Shown here piece after piece: positions 32,995-42,920 of a stretch of DNA of 64,000 nt; position 1 is the first letter of the stretch; each line of letters starts with the position of its first letter. The notes beneath the pieces are model-generated. The model did not search any database and was not told the DNA's origin. It saw nothing but the letters and a program-made list of their open reading frames with translations. The DNA comes from Umezawaea sp049997955 (GTDB taxonomy: Bacteria; Actinomycetota; Actinomycetes; Mycobacteriales; Pseudonocardiaceae), in NCBI GenBank assembly GCA_049997955.1, contig JAEBDY010000004.1, positions 62,001 to 126,000 of the forward strand, in the 5' to 3' direction. Made by a program: the position numbers and the translations under genes.

Positions 32995-33000
32995 ACCCTA
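32995..33000 (-). promoter_or_regulatory. -10 element TAGGGT, 9 nt before DUF3090
   Basis: TAGGGT on the minus strand with nine bases to the ATG; GGGAAG in the gap could still act as a weak ribosome binding site. Confidence 0.42.
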
Positions 33001-33069
33001 AGCCACACCGGCACCGCGGGCACCGCTACCCCGCCGATGTCGTTATCGCTGCGAACGGCCTTCCGCGTA

Positions 33070-33075
33070 TAGGGT
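33070..33075 (+). promoter_or_regulatory. -10 element TAGGGT, 7 nt before the S9 peptidase GTG
   Basis: TAGGGT within TATAGGGT, seven bases from the GTG, no ribosome binding site. The divergent DUF3090 -10 lies 70 bp away. Confidence 0.48.
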
Positions 33076-33082
33076 CCCAGCC

Positions 33083-35011
33083 GTGGCGAAGATCGCAGCG
33101 TGCGGAACCTGGACATCCCCCATCGGCTCGACGGACGTCGCCCACGCGAGCGGCGGACTCCAATGGGTGGACACCCACCGCGACCAGGTCTGGTGGGCCA
33201 CCAGCCGCCCCGACGAAGGCGGCCGCACCGGCCTCCTGCGCGACGGAACCGACCTCCTGCCCCCACCGTGGAACCTCCGCAACCGCGTCCACGAGTACGG
33301 CGGCCGCCCCTTCGTCGTCCTCACCACACCCGACGGCGACCGCGTCGCCTTCACCCACTGGAACGACCAGCGCGTCTACCTCTTCGACCCCGACAACCCC
33401 GCACCCGCACCCCTCACCCCCGAACCCGACCGCCACCACGGCCTCCGCTACTCAGACCTCACCGCCGGACCCCACGACACCGAGGTCTGGGCCGTCCGCG
33501 AAACCGTCACCGGCGACGCCCGCACCGACATCCACCGCGACCTCGTCGCCATCCCCCTCGACGGCGGCCCCGTCCGAGTCCTCGCGGCCAGCCACCACTT
33601 CATGACCGGCCCCCGCCTCAGCCCCGACGGCAAGCACTTCGCCTGGCTCGGCTGGAACCACCCCGCCATGCCCTGGGACGGCACCGAACTCTGCCTCGCC
33701 CCCACCGGCACCGGCGAGACCACCGACCACACCGTCCTCGCGGGCGGACCGGACGAAGCCGTCTGCCAGATCGAATGGGACACCGACAACTCCCTGCTCG
33801 CCCTCACCGACCCCGACGGCTGGTGGAACCTCCACCGCATCGGCATCGACGGCTCCCGCAAGAACCTCGCCCCCGTCACCGCCGAACTCGGCGGCCCGAT
33901 GTGGCGCCTCGGCCACCGCTACTTCGCCACCATCAACCCCGGCCGCTACGCCGTCCTGCGCGGCACCCGACTCGCCGTCCTCGACGAACGCACCGGCACC
34001 GTCACCGACGTCGACACCGACCTCCCCGTCTGGGCCAGCCAGCTCAACGTCCACGACGGCATCGTCGTCAACGGCGCCTCCGGACCCCAGGACGACACCG
34101 CGCTCGTCACGCTCGACCTCTCCAACGGCGAACTCACCCACCTCACCGGCGGCGACCACACCACCGACCCGGCCTACCTGCCCATCCCCGAAGAACGCGT
34201 GTTCACCGGACCCGACGGCCAGGACATCCCCGCCTACGTCTACCCACCCCGCAACCCCGACCACCAGGTCCCCGACGGCGAAAAACCCCCCTACCTCGTC
34301 CACGTCCACGGCGGACCCACCAGCCGCGCCGTCGGAGACCTCGACCTCGACCTCGCCTACTTCACCAGCCGCGGCATCGGCGTCGTCTCCGTCAACTACG
34401 GCGGCTCCACCGGCTACGGCCGCGCCTTCCGCGAACGCCTCCGCGAACAATGGGGCGTCGTCGACGTCGACGACTGCGCCACCGTCGCCCGAGCACTCGC
34501 CGACGAGGGCACCGCGGACCCCGCCCGCCTCGCCATCCGCGGCGGCAGCGCCGGCGGCTGGACCGCCGCCGCCTCCATGACCACCGTCACGACCTACCGG
34601 TGCGCCATGATCGCCTTCCCCATCCTCGACCTCGAAGGCTGGACCGGCGAAGGCGGCGAAACCCACGACTTCGAATCCCGCTACGTCGAAGGCCTCGTCG
34701 GCGCACTCCCCGCCGCCGCCCAGCGCTACACCGACCGCTCACCCGCCAACCGCGTCGACCACCTCGCCGGACCCGTCCTGCTCCTGCAAGGCCTCGAAGA
34801 CGAGATCTGCCCACCCGCGCAAGCCGACCGGTTCGTCGCCGCGCTCGACGGCACCGGCATCCCCCACGCCTACCTCACCTTCGAAGGCGAACAGCACGGC
34901 TTCCGCAAAGCCGACACCATCGCCACCGCCCTCGAAGCCGAACTCTCCTTCTACGGCCAGGTCTTCGGCTTCACACCCCCCGACGTCCCCGTGCTGGAAC
35001 TGCGCAGGTGA
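33083..35011 (+). CDS. S9-family prolyl oligopeptidase-like serine peptidase
   Basis: 642 residues. The N-terminal two thirds form a WD-like beta-propeller (GPRLSPDGKHFAWLGW, ALTDPDGWWNLHRI). The C-terminal alpha/beta-hydrolase domain has HVHGGPTSRA, SVNYGGSTGYGRAFRERL, nucleophile Ser in RGGSAGGW (about 490), Asp in LQGLEDEICPP (about 571) and His in GEQHGFRK (about 603). No signal peptide, so cytosolic. It acts on short peptides. Its stop overlaps the S66 gene start (GTGA), suggesting a joint peptide-processing role. Confidence 0.92.
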   Translation: MAKIAACGTWTSPIGSTDVAHASGGLQWVDTHRDQVWWATSRPDEGGRTGLLRDGTDLLPPPWNLRNRVHEYGGRPFVVLTTPDGDRVAFTHWNDQRVYLFDPDNPAPAPLTPEPDRHHGLRYSDLTAGPHDTEVWAVRETVTGDARTDIHRDLVAIPLDGGPVRVLAASHHFMTGPRLSPDGKHFAWLGWNHPAMPWDGTELCLAPTGTGETTDHTVLAGGPDEAVCQIEWDTDNSLLALTDPDGWWNLHRIGIDGSRKNLAPVTAELGGPMWRLGHRYFATINPGRYAVLRGTRLAVLDERTGTVTDVDTDLPVWASQLNVHDGIVVNGASGPQDDTALVTLDLSNGELTHLTGGDHTTDPAYLPIPEERVFTGPDGQDIPAYVYPPRNPDHQVPDGEKPPYLVHVHGGPTSRAVGDLDLDLAYFTSRGIGVVSVNYGGSTGYGRAFRERLREQWGVVDVDDCATVARALADEGTADPARLAIRGGSAGGWTAAASMTTVTTYRCAMIAFPILDLEGWTGEGGETHDFESRYVEGLVGALPAAAQRYTDRSPANRVDHLAGPVLLLQGLEDEICPPAQADRFVAALDGTGIPHAYLTFEGEQHGFRKADTIATALEAELSFYGQVFGFTPPDVPVLELRR

Positions 35012-35868
35012 CCCGCCCACCCCCACTACGACCGGGCGACCGCGTCACCGTCATCGCCCCCGCCGGACCCGTCCACCCCGGACTCCTCACCGCCGGAACC
35101 GCGATCCTGCGCACCTGGGGCCTCGACGTCCACACCGCACCCCACACCACCGACGTCCACCCCACCCTCCCCTACCTCGCGGGCCACGACACCGACCGCG
35201 CCCACGACCTCCTCCACGCCTGGCACGACCCCGACGTCAAAGCCGTCCTCAGCGCACGCGGCGGCTGCGGCAGCCAACGCCTCCTCGACCACCTCGACCC
35301 GACCGCACTCGCCGCTGGCCCGCCCAAGCACTTCACCGGCTCCAGCGACACCACCGCACTCCACACCGCCTTCACCGCCGCCGGAATACCCACCCTCTTC
35401 GCCCCCATGATCGCCACCACGGCCTTCGTGCACGACGCCCAAGCCCAGGAAAACCTCCGCCGCGGCCTCTTCGACCCACCCACCGTGCTCACCAGCCCCC
35501 GCACCACCACCGTCGTACCCGGCACCGCACGGGGAACCACCACCGGCGGCACGCTCACCCTCCTCGAACCAGGACCACCACGCGGCGGCATCGTCCTGCT
35601 CGAAGACGTCGACGAGGACACCTACCGCCTCGACCGCATGCTCACCGCACTCCTGCGCTCCGGCTGGTTCCGCACCGCCACCGGCATCGCACTCGGCTCC
35701 TGGCACCGCTGCGGCCCCGTCGAAGACCTCCTCCGGGACCGGCTCACCCCCCTGGGCATCCCCGTCGTCGGCGACCTCGGCTTCGGCCACTGCCCCGGCC
35801 AACTCACCATCCCCCTCGGCGTCGAAGCGGAACTCGACGCCGACCGCGGCACCCTCACCATCCTGTAG
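35008..35868 (+). CDS. S66-family LD-carboxypeptidase (LdcA-like)
   Basis: 286 residues starting RPPPLRPGDRVTVIAPAGPV. ARGGCGSQRLLDHLD and FTGSSDTTALH supply the nucleophile Ser, LLEDVDEDTYRLDRML the Glu, and LGFGHCPGQLTIPLG the His of the Ser-Glu-His triad. Family members cleave the L,D bond of murein tetrapeptides in cell-wall recycling, or in the MccF branch detoxify acylated nucleotides. The GTG overlaps the S9 peptidase stop, so the two are translated together. Cytosolic. Confidence 0.9.
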   Translation: MTRPPPLRPGDRVTVIAPAGPVHPGLLTAGTAILRTWGLDVHTAPHTTDVHPTLPYLAGHDTDRAHDLLHAWHDPDVKAVLSARGGCGSQRLLDHLDPTALAAGPPKHFTGSSDTTALHTAFTAAGIPTLFAPMIATTAFVHDAQAQENLRRGLFDPPTVLTSPRTTTVVPGTARGTTTGGTLTLLEPGPPRGGIVLLEDVDEDTYRLDRMLTALLRSGWFRTATGIALGSWHRCGPVEDLLRDRLTPLGIPVVGDLGFGHCPGQLTIPLGVEAELDADRGTLTIL

Positions 35869-35875
35869 CGATCGC

Positions 35876-36730
35876 CTACAGCGCGAGCATCGCCACGGCG
35901 ACCTCGTCGACGGCCGCGTCGGGAATCGCCGTCGCGGCCCGGTCGAGCACGAGCAACCGCGCGCCGGGGATCTCGCGCGCCAGCGCCTCGCCGTTGCCGA
36001 CCGGGAAGAACGGGTCCCGACGGCCGTGCACCACGAGCGCCGGGACCGCGAGCTCGGGCAGGCGCTCACGCCAGCGCGGCGCGCAGTCGAGCCTGGAGAA
36101 CACCATCCCCATCTGGTTCGCCATCCCGACCGCGGGCTCCACACCCGGCGTGCGGTCGAACACGCGCTCGGCGGTCGCACGTGCCGCGACGGGGTCGTCA
36201 CCGAGGATCTCCGCCGTGGCGGCGGCGTACTCCGCCACGGCAGCGCGATCGGACCACTCGGGCATCGGGAGCGCGAACAACCGGCCCATCGCCGCCGCGT
36301 CGTGGTCGGGCAGGTCGTCGTCGACCGGACCCGGTGCCACGGGCCGCGTCCCGACGAGGGTGAGGCCGGAGAACGCGTCCGGGTGGTCGAGCGCGGCGAC
36401 CTGGGCGACCATCCCGCCGACGCCGATGCCCGCCAGGTGCGCAGGCCGGTCGTCGAGCCCACGGGCGAGCACCGCGGCATCGGCCGCGAGGTCGCGCAGC
36501 GTGTACGCCGGAGCCTCGGGGTCGACGGTCGTCGACGCGCCGGAATCGCGCAGGTCGTAGCGCACGACGTGACGTCCGCCGCGAGCGAGCGCCTCGCAGA
36601 GCGCGGTGGGCCAGGAGAGCATGGTCGTGCCGCCCACGAGCAGCACGAGGGGCGCCCCCGTGTCGCCGAAGTGCTCGACACCGAGCGTGACGCCGTCTGG
36701 CGTGCGGAACGAGTGGACCGTCGAATGCAT
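35876..36730 (-). CDS. Alpha/beta-hydrolase-fold protein lacking the catalytic Ser and His
   Basis: 284 residues from the ATG at 36730. The fold is clear: VLLVGGTTMLSWPTALCEAL (oxyanion region), VRYDLRDSGAST, and VPALVVHGRRDPFFPVGNG with the acid Asp. The nucleophile elbow reads AGIGVGGMVAQ where GHSxGG is expected, so the Ser is Gly, and the C-terminal His position reads AATAIPD. It is therefore probably a non-catalytic binder or sensor, unless another residue substitutes. It converges with the S66 gene, 7 bp apart. Confidence 0.85.
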   Translation of the reverse strand: MHSTVHSFRTPDGVTLGVEHFGDTGAPLVLLVGGTTMLSWPTALCEALARGGRHVVRYDLRDSGASTTVDPEAPAYTLRDLAADAAVLARGLDDRPAHLAGIGVGGMVAQVAALDHPDAFSGLTLVGTRPVAPGPVDDDLPDHDAAAMGRLFALPMPEWSDRAAVAEYAAATAEILGDDPVAARATAERVFDRTPGVEPAVGMANQMGMVFSRLDCAPRWRERLPELAVPALVVHGRRDPFFPVGNGEALAREIPGARLLVLDRAATAIPDAAVDEVAVAMLAL

Positions 36731-37040
36731 CGTGAACCCCCAGGACAGCTGCGTGACCGCGGCACACGCTACGCGCGACCCCTCGCCCGCCGCCTCCGCA
36801 CCAGCACCGTTTCGGCCCGTGTTCCGCACGTCGAAACGCGGGCCGTCGAGGAGGATTGCGGTGATGCGCACGGCTTCGTCCTGCGAGCCCTGAGTGGTGT
36901 GCGTTCCTCGTCGATCGTGTTGTCCGGCCGTGATCGGGGCTGTGTCAGTCCGCAGGCCCGTTTTCTCTTGTGTGGTGGTACGTGACGGTGATCCTGAGCA
37001 TTAGCTTTGGTCAACACTGAAGCAATAAAGACAACTACAC
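36731..37040. other. 310-bp gap upstream of the hydrolase and downstream of the helicase
   Basis: No convincing gene. The right end (36960-37035) is AT-richer than its surroundings and holds the first copy of the GTCAACACTGAAGCAATA repeat. The rest shows nothing I can interpret beyond the hydrolase 5' region. Confidence 0.4.
37010..37027 (+). repeat. Direct repeat copy 1, at the helicase gene end
   Basis: GTCAACACTGAAGCAATA, identical over 18 bases to copy 2 at 42903 and one base different from copy 3 at 43281. Similarity to copy 2 continues downstream (AACTACA shared at the same spacing) and upstream (CTTT). It ends 13 bp from the helicase stop. Confidence 0.75.
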
Positions 37041-40000
37041 CTAGCCGACCACCACGCGGCCGTCCGAATCCACCCGGAGGCGACCGGTCCGCACGCCCAT
37101 CTCCAAGGCCGCGTCCAAGCGCTCCGCCGCGCTCGCGGTGACCCTCCTGCCGCCGAAGACGGCCAGCACCTCGCGCCGCAACTCCCCCACGGCCATCCCC
37201 GCCGCTCCCCTGGACACCGCCACCATCGCGTTGACCACCTCCCGAGCGGGCACGTGCTCCAAGGGGCGCTCCACCCCCTCCGGGGTGCGCCGGTACCCGC
37301 CCCACTCCCCCGGCCGCATCCCGGTCGGCCACACGACGTCGTGCTCCACCAGCCCGTTCACCTGCGCCATGATCGCCACCCTGCGGGCCTCCACGACCCT
37401 GGTCAGCCCGAACGCGCCCGCGACCAGCCTCACCAGCCGGTCCACGTGCACCGGCCCCTCCGCGGCGACCACCTCCGCCACCACGTCGGCCACCGACTCC
37501 CCCGTCCCGGCCGCCCGCGCGGGCCACGGCACGAACGCCGGCACCTCGACCGGACCCGCGACCCCGACACCCACGGACACCGGAACGGTCGCCGGGACCG
37601 GCGGCTCGCGCACCGGCTCGGGCGGCACGGAGCCACCGGCCCGCACGACCGCCGCCAACCGGTCCACCACGCCGGACGGGTCGGCCAACCAGTCCGGCAG
37701 CCACACCCGGCGCACCGAGGGCCAGCCGAGCAGCCCCTCCAACACCTCCACCGGCAGGCCGTCGCGGTCCCGAACGGTGAGCCGCGACGCCCACCCCGGA
37801 CCGTCCAGCAGCACGGCCACGACCGGCACGTCCGGCGTCGCCGGATCGGCCAGCACCAGGTCGACCTTGAACTCCGACATCCCCACGTCCGTCGTCACGG
37901 CCAGACCCGCCGCGCGCAGGGCGGACGCGACGGAGTCGCGGTGCCGGTCCACCACCGCCCAGCGGCGCGATCCCGCGGGCAGCGCGCCGCCCGCGGCCAC
38001 GTCGAGGTACGTCCGCAGGTGCCGGACGCCCACCGAGGACGTCTCCTCGGCCCGCAGCTGGGCCGGGTCGAAGCTGGAGAACACGACCACCCGGCGGCGG
38101 GCGCGGGTCACGGCCACGTTGAGCCGCCGTTCACCGCCGACGCGGTTGAGCGGGCCGAAGTTCAGCGGCAGGACCCCGCGCTTGGTGACGCTGAACGCCG
38201 TGGAGAACAGGATCACGTCCCGCTCGTCGCCCTGGACGTTCTCCAGGTTCTTCACGAACAGGCCCTCGGCCGCGTCGTCGAGCGCCTCGACGATCCGCGG
38301 ATCGCCGGAGTCGCGCAGCAGGCCCTCCACGCAGGCGCGCTGCGGCTGGTTGAACGTCACCACGCCGAGCGACGGCAGCTCGTCGGGGGAGGCGTCGAAG
38401 CGGCGCCGGACCTCGTCCACCACGGCCCGCGCCTCGACCGGGTTGGTGCGCAGCAGCCCTGCCTCGCCGGAGCGGTGGAAGGTCCCGTCGACCCGCACCA
38501 GCGACACCCCGCGGTCCACGCCCGAGGCGGGCGCGGGGAAGGACGACAGCGCGCCGTCGTAGTAGTGGTGGTTGCTGAACGCGATGAGCGACTCGTCCTG
38601 GCTGCGGTAGTGCCACGTCAGCCGCTGCCGCTCCACCCGCGCCTGCACGCACTCGCCGAGGATCGACTCCTCGTCCTCCACCACGTCGCCCAGCTCGTCG
38701 AGGTCGGCCGTGCCGAACGCGCTCTCCGCGAACGACGTCGGCGGCATCTGCTTGCTGTCGCCGACCACCACGACCGACCTGGCCCTGCCCATGGCCCCGA
38801 CCGCGTCCGCGACCCTGACCTGCGACGCCTCGTCGAACACGACGATGTCGAACAGCCCGGCCGTCGCCGGGAAGAACCGCGCCACCGAGTCCGGGCTGAC
38901 CAGCACGCACGGCAGGGCGGCGGTGATCAGGTCCCCGTACTCGGTCATCAGCTCGCGCACCTTCAGCCCACCGCGCTGCCTGCCCACCTGCCGCTGCAAC
39001 AACCCCACCCGGCCACCGGACGCGGCCGGGTCGAACGACCGCGACCGCACGACCTGCGCCGGAACCGCCGTCCGCAGGTGCTCCCGCACCATCGCGGCCA
39101 CCCCGACGAACCGGCCGATGGCCCGGTCCTGCGCCGCGGCGTCGAACGACCCGAGCCCCATGGCGCGCTTGCGCTCCCCCACCGACGCCTCGGCCAGCCC
39201 CAGCTCGAACGCCCGCGACGCGCCGTCCGGATCCACCCCACCCCGCAGCACCAGCTCCCTGGCCTCGTCCAGGTGCTCGTCGCGCAGCGGCTCCACGTGG
39301 GCGAGCAGCGCGACCCACCGCCGCAGCGACCCGTCGTCACCGAGCTGCCGCTCCCCCGCGCTCGTCAGCCACGCGGCCACCAGACCCGGTTCGCCCGCCC
39401 ACTCGGCGATCGGCGCCGGACCCGCACCGCACACCTTGGCGAACTCCTGCAACGCGGTCAGCGCCGCGGCGACGGGACCCGGATCGAGCACCGCGGGCGT
39501 GGCCAGGAAGGCCCGCAGCGGACCCGCGAACCGCGACCGCGCGGGCTCCACCACGGAACCGGCCCACCGCAGCCACTCCACCCGCCGGACCAGGAACTCC
39601 CGCCCGGCCGGGGCGAACGGACTCCACCCCGGCGGCAGCACCAGACCGGGCACCTGCCGCACCGCCGCCGCCAACCGGTCGACGCCCTCGCGCAGCGCCA
39701 CCAGCTCACCGGTCAGCTCGACCACCTGCTTCGGCCTCACCCGCGCACCGGGCCGCAGCACCGCCGCCAACCGGTCGCCCACCGCGCCCAGCCGCCCACT
39801 CCGTCCCCAGAAGCCGGAGGCCGCCGCCGCACGCGCGGCGGCGTGCAACTCGGCGACGGGCAGGTCGAGCGCCGCGGGCGTCACCACGTCCAGACCGGGG
39901 TGGTGCACCACCGCGAACTCCGCCACCTGCCGCCGCACCCCGTCCACGGCCAGCGCCCAGCGCTCGGTCCGCGTCTCGTCCAGCACACCCAGCGGGGTCC

Positions 40001-42713
40001 GCTCCGCGAGCAGCGCGGCCAGCACCCGCAGGTCCTCCGGCTCCCGCACCGCGGCGACCACCGCGTGCCGCGGCAGGCCCCGCAACGCCATGTCCAGCCT
40101 GCTCGCCGCCGACAGGACCTCGGGCACGGACACCGACCGGTCGTCCACGAACGCCCACGGGTGCTCGGGCCGGGGTCTCGCCGGGTACGCCACGTCCGGC
40201 AGCGCGCCGAACAGCCTGCGCAGCCGGGTGACGGTGTCCGACGACGCCGTGGTCAGGAACGCGGCCGACACCGGCATCGCCACGACGCCCTCGCCGATCG
40301 CCAACGCGGCGTCCCGCGCCGAGTACAGCGACAACCCGACCGGGTTGCGGTCGTGCAACTGGTAGGCGTACCTGGTCAACGCCCGACGCGCCGACCTCAG
40401 CTCGTCCAACCGCGCCGACAGCCCCTGCTGGTCCGGCACCACCACGTGCTCCAGCGCCCGCTTCACCTGCGCCCGCACCGCCACCGGACCACTGGCCTTG
40501 TCGTGCAGGTCCAGCGTCAACGGCCCCATGCCGACCTCGTCCAACCGCCGCCGCACGACGTCGAGCGCAGCCCGCTTCTCCGCGACGAACAGCACCCGCT
40601 TCCCCTCGGCCACCGCCCGGACCAGCAGGTTCGTGATCGTCTGCGACTTGCCCGTGCCCGGCGGCCCCTCCAGCACGAACGTCCGCCCCGCCACAGCCTC
40701 CGCGACCGCCTTGAGCTGAGAGGCGTCCGCCGGCACCGGACACCGCTCGGCCAGCTCCTCCAGGTCGTGCACCGCCGACGTCGACACCGGGTCCGCGAAC
40801 GCCTCCTCCGGACGGTGCACCAGGTGCTCCACCAGCGGGTTCTCCGCGAACGTCGCCCAGTTCTCGTCCAGGTCCTTCCACAGCCGGAACTTCGCGAACT
40901 GCAGCACCGCCAGGTCCGCCGTCGGCTCCACCCGGTACGGCAGCCCCCGTTCCGCGATGGCCGTCCGGGTCGCCTCGAACGCCGCGTCCAGGTCGATCCC
41001 CGCGCCGTCCGGCGCGGGCTCCGCGAGACCGGGCACGTCCAGCCCGTGCACCTGCCGCAGCTTCTCCACCAGGCAGTAGTTCGGCGTCGACGCCCCCGAC
41101 TCGTCCAGCGACAGCCGGTACCGGCCACCACGACCGGACGGCTTGAGCACCACCGGGACCAGCACCAGCGGAGACCGCAGCGGCTTGCCGTCCCACTCCC
41201 ACACCAGCGACCCGAGCGCCAGGTACAGGTTGTTCGCGCCCGTCTCCTCCTGGATGGTCCGAGCCTTGTGCGCCACCCCCCGCAGCCGAGTCGTGTACGC
41301 CGCCTCCGTGACGTCCGCGTACACCGCCCGCCGGGTCACCAGCAGCTCCTCCAACTGCTCCGACGGCAGGTCCCGACCCGCGCGCACCCCGCGTTCCCGG
41401 TCGACGGCGCTCAGCTCGTCCGACGCCCGCAGCGCCACCGCGCCACCCCGGTGCAGCACGTCCTCCAGCACCCCGAGCCGGTCACCCGGCACCGCCAGCG
41501 CGAGCCCCGAGCGCGCGGTGAAGTTCACCAGCCGGTTGCGCAGGCTCAGGTCCAGCAGCGCGTTCTTCCACCGCGTCACCCGCGCGGGCACCGGCAGGGA
41601 GTGCCGCGGACCGGTGCCGCGCCGGGCGACGCTCGCCACCTCCGGCCAGAACCGCACCGTGGGCGCGTACACGCTGACCACGACGTTCCCGCCGATGTCA
41701 CGGGTGCGGGCGGGCAGCGGCACGATCCGGTCCCGCCGCGCCTGGCGCACGTCGACCACACCGAGCACCCGGTCCAGCCCACCGGCCAGGTACCCGTCGT
41801 ACGGCGGCCGGTGGCTCTCCTCGAACGGCCGCCCCCGCACCACGAGCGTCGTCTCCACCAACCGGATCCGGTCGAGGTCGACCCGGTTGACCACGTCCGC
41901 CACCTCGGTCTGCGCGGTGCCGTCCAGGGACGACTCCTCCCGCCAGTACCCGAGGAACGCGTGCCCCTCCACCAGCCACAGCAGCGCGTTCACCCCGGCC
42001 TGCTCCAGCACCGCCGCCATCACGACCACCAGGTCCAGGCACGTGGCGACCCGGTCCAGCAGCACCTCCGCGGGCGTCCGCACCTTCTGCCCGACGTCGG
42101 CCCAGCTCGCGGGCGGCTCGCTGTACCGGATCCCGCGCGCCTTGAGCACGTCGTAGACCGCGTGCGCGATCTGGTCCACCCGCTCCGGCCCGGCCTGGTA
42201 GCCCTGCAACGACGGGCTGCCCGTCGTCGCCAGCAGCCGATCCGCGACGTGGCCCATGAGGTCCACCACCGCGGGGTGGTTCGGCGTCACGTGCGCCGCC
42301 AGCATCTCCAGCCCCAGCGACAGCGGTTCGGCCAGCCACTGCTGCGCCGCCAACACCCGCACCCGCGCCGACGCCTCGGCCAACAGGACCCCGTCGACCT
42401 CCACCCAGACCCGGATCGTGCCCGGCCGCTGCTCCTCCACCAGCAGCATCGCCCGCGGATCGAGCACCAGCCGCAGGTCCGTGAGCACGGTCGGACGCCC
42501 ACCGGGCAGGTCCAGCGCGCGGCTGTGCGTCTCCGACAGGGGCCCGTTCGCGTCGACGACGTCGAACCGGACCACCGCACCCACGACGTCCCGCGCGATC
42601 CCGTCCACGGTGACCCGGCTGATCACCGAGACCTCGTTGTGCGCCATCGCGTAGCTGACCACCGACGCCGCTTCGAGGGACACGGACACCAGCGCCTCAA
42701 GCTCGGACTGCAC
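37041..42713 (-). CDS. DUF4011/SF1 helicase/Vsr-like/DUF3320 giant protein, candidate phage-defence factor
   Basis: 1890 residues. Order: N-terminal beta-rich and transglutaminase-like region; DUF4011 from about 370 (RWKNALLDLSLRNRLVNF); SF1 helicase with Walker A GPPGTGKSQT near 685, Walker B VVFDEASQVRVADA near 1294, GDSKQMPP, and WHYRSQDESL; the last helicase motif NVAVTRARRRVVVFSS near 1535; a Vsr/PD-(D/E)xK-like region near 1600-1660 (EFKVDLVLADP, VAVLLDGPGW, RDRDGLPVEVLEGL); and DUF3320 at about 1770-1880. The nuclease Glu seems replaced (VLLDG). This architecture is known in anti-phage helicase-nucleases. GTG start with AGGGAG 7 nt upstream. Direct repeats bracket the gene. Confidence 0.88.
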   Translation of the reverse strand: MQSELEALVSVSLEAASVVSYAMAHNEVSVISRVTVDGIARDVVGAVVRFDVVDANGPLSETHSRALDLPGGRPTVLTDLRLVLDPRAMLLVEEQRPGTIRVWVEVDGVLLAEASARVRVLAAQQWLAEPLSLGLEMLAAHVTPNHPAVVDLMGHVADRLLATTGSPSLQGYQAGPERVDQIAHAVYDVLKARGIRYSEPPASWADVGQKVRTPAEVLLDRVATCLDLVVVMAAVLEQAGVNALLWLVEGHAFLGYWREESSLDGTAQTEVADVVNRVDLDRIRLVETTLVVRGRPFEESHRPPYDGYLAGGLDRVLGVVDVRQARRDRIVPLPARTRDIGGNVVVSVYAPTVRFWPEVASVARRGTGPRHSLPVPARVTRWKNALLDLSLRNRLVNFTARSGLALAVPGDRLGVLEDVLHRGGAVALRASDELSAVDRERGVRAGRDLPSEQLEELLVTRRAVYADVTEAAYTTRLRGVAHKARTIQEETGANNLYLALGSLVWEWDGKPLRSPLVLVPVVLKPSGRGGRYRLSLDESGASTPNYCLVEKLRQVHGLDVPGLAEPAPDGAGIDLDAAFEATRTAIAERGLPYRVEPTADLAVLQFAKFRLWKDLDENWATFAENPLVEHLVHRPEEAFADPVSTSAVHDLEELAERCPVPADASQLKAVAEAVAGRTFVLEGPPGTGKSQTITNLLVRAVAEGKRVLFVAEKRAALDVVRRRLDEVGMGPLTLDLHDKASGPVAVRAQVKRALEHVVVPDQQGLSARLDELRSARRALTRYAYQLHDRNPVGLSLYSARDAALAIGEGVVAMPVSAAFLTTASSDTVTRLRRLFGALPDVAYPARPRPEHPWAFVDDRSVSVPEVLSAASRLDMALRGLPRHAVVAAVREPEDLRVLAALLAERTPLGVLDETRTERWALAVDGVRRQVAEFAVVHHPGLDVVTPAALDLPVAELHAAARAAAASGFWGRSGRLGAVGDRLAAVLRPGARVRPKQVVELTGELVALREGVDRLAAAVRQVPGLVLPPGWSPFAPAGREFLVRRVEWLRWAGSVVEPARSRFAGPLRAFLATPAVLDPGPVAAALTALQEFAKVCGAGPAPIAEWAGEPGLVAAWLTSAGERQLGDDGSLRRWVALLAHVEPLRDEHLDEARELVLRGGVDPDGASRAFELGLAEASVGERKRAMGLGSFDAAAQDRAIGRFVGVAAMVREHLRTAVPAQVVRSRSFDPAASGGRVGLLQRQVGRQRGGLKVRELMTEYGDLITAALPCVLVSPDSVARFFPATAGLFDIVVFDEASQVRVADAVGAMGRARSVVVVGDSKQMPPTSFAESAFGTADLDELGDVVEDEESILGECVQARVERQRLTWHYRSQDESLIAFSNHHYYDGALSSFPAPASGVDRGVSLVRVDGTFHRSGEAGLLRTNPVEARAVVDEVRRRFDASPDELPSLGVVTFNQPQRACVEGLLRDSGDPRIVEALDDAAEGLFVKNLENVQGDERDVILFSTAFSVTKRGVLPLNFGPLNRVGGERRLNVAVTRARRRVVVFSSFDPAQLRAEETSSVGVRHLRTYLDVAAGGALPAGSRRWAVVDRHRDSVASALRAAGLAVTTDVGMSEFKVDLVLADPATPDVPVVAVLLDGPGWASRLTVRDRDGLPVEVLEGLLGWPSVRRVWLPDWLADPSGVVDRLAAVVRAGGSVPPEPVREPPVPATVPVSVGVGVAGPVEVPAFVPWPARAAGTGESVADVVAEVVAAEGPVHVDRLVRLVAGAFGLTRVVEARRVAIMAQVNGLVEHDVVWPTGMRPGEWGGYRRTPEGVERPLEHVPAREVVNAMVAVSRGAAGMAVGELRREVLAVFGGRRVTASAAERLDAALEMGVRTGRLRVDSDGRVVVG

Positions 42714-42902
42714 TCGCGGCTCCCTGCTCGGATCGGCACGCCTGGTCGACCACGGGTCGACGTGCCGATCTACTCGGATTCGACCGGAACACCGTCAGTG
42801 TTACAAGGCCGCTCGTCAACGTTCGGTGTGCTGGCTCTGGCGGTTCGTCCTCTGCTGGTTTTTGGTGGGTGTGGCGAAACCACTCCGGTCGGGTTGACTT
42901 TA

Positions 42903-42920
42903 GTCAACACTGAAGCAATA
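42903..42920 (+). repeat. Direct repeat copy 2, upstream of the helicase gene
   Basis: GTCAACACTGAAGCAATA, identical to copy 1. Preceded by TTGACTTT so that TTGACT and AGTCAA form an inverted repeat around two bases. Confidence 0.75.
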
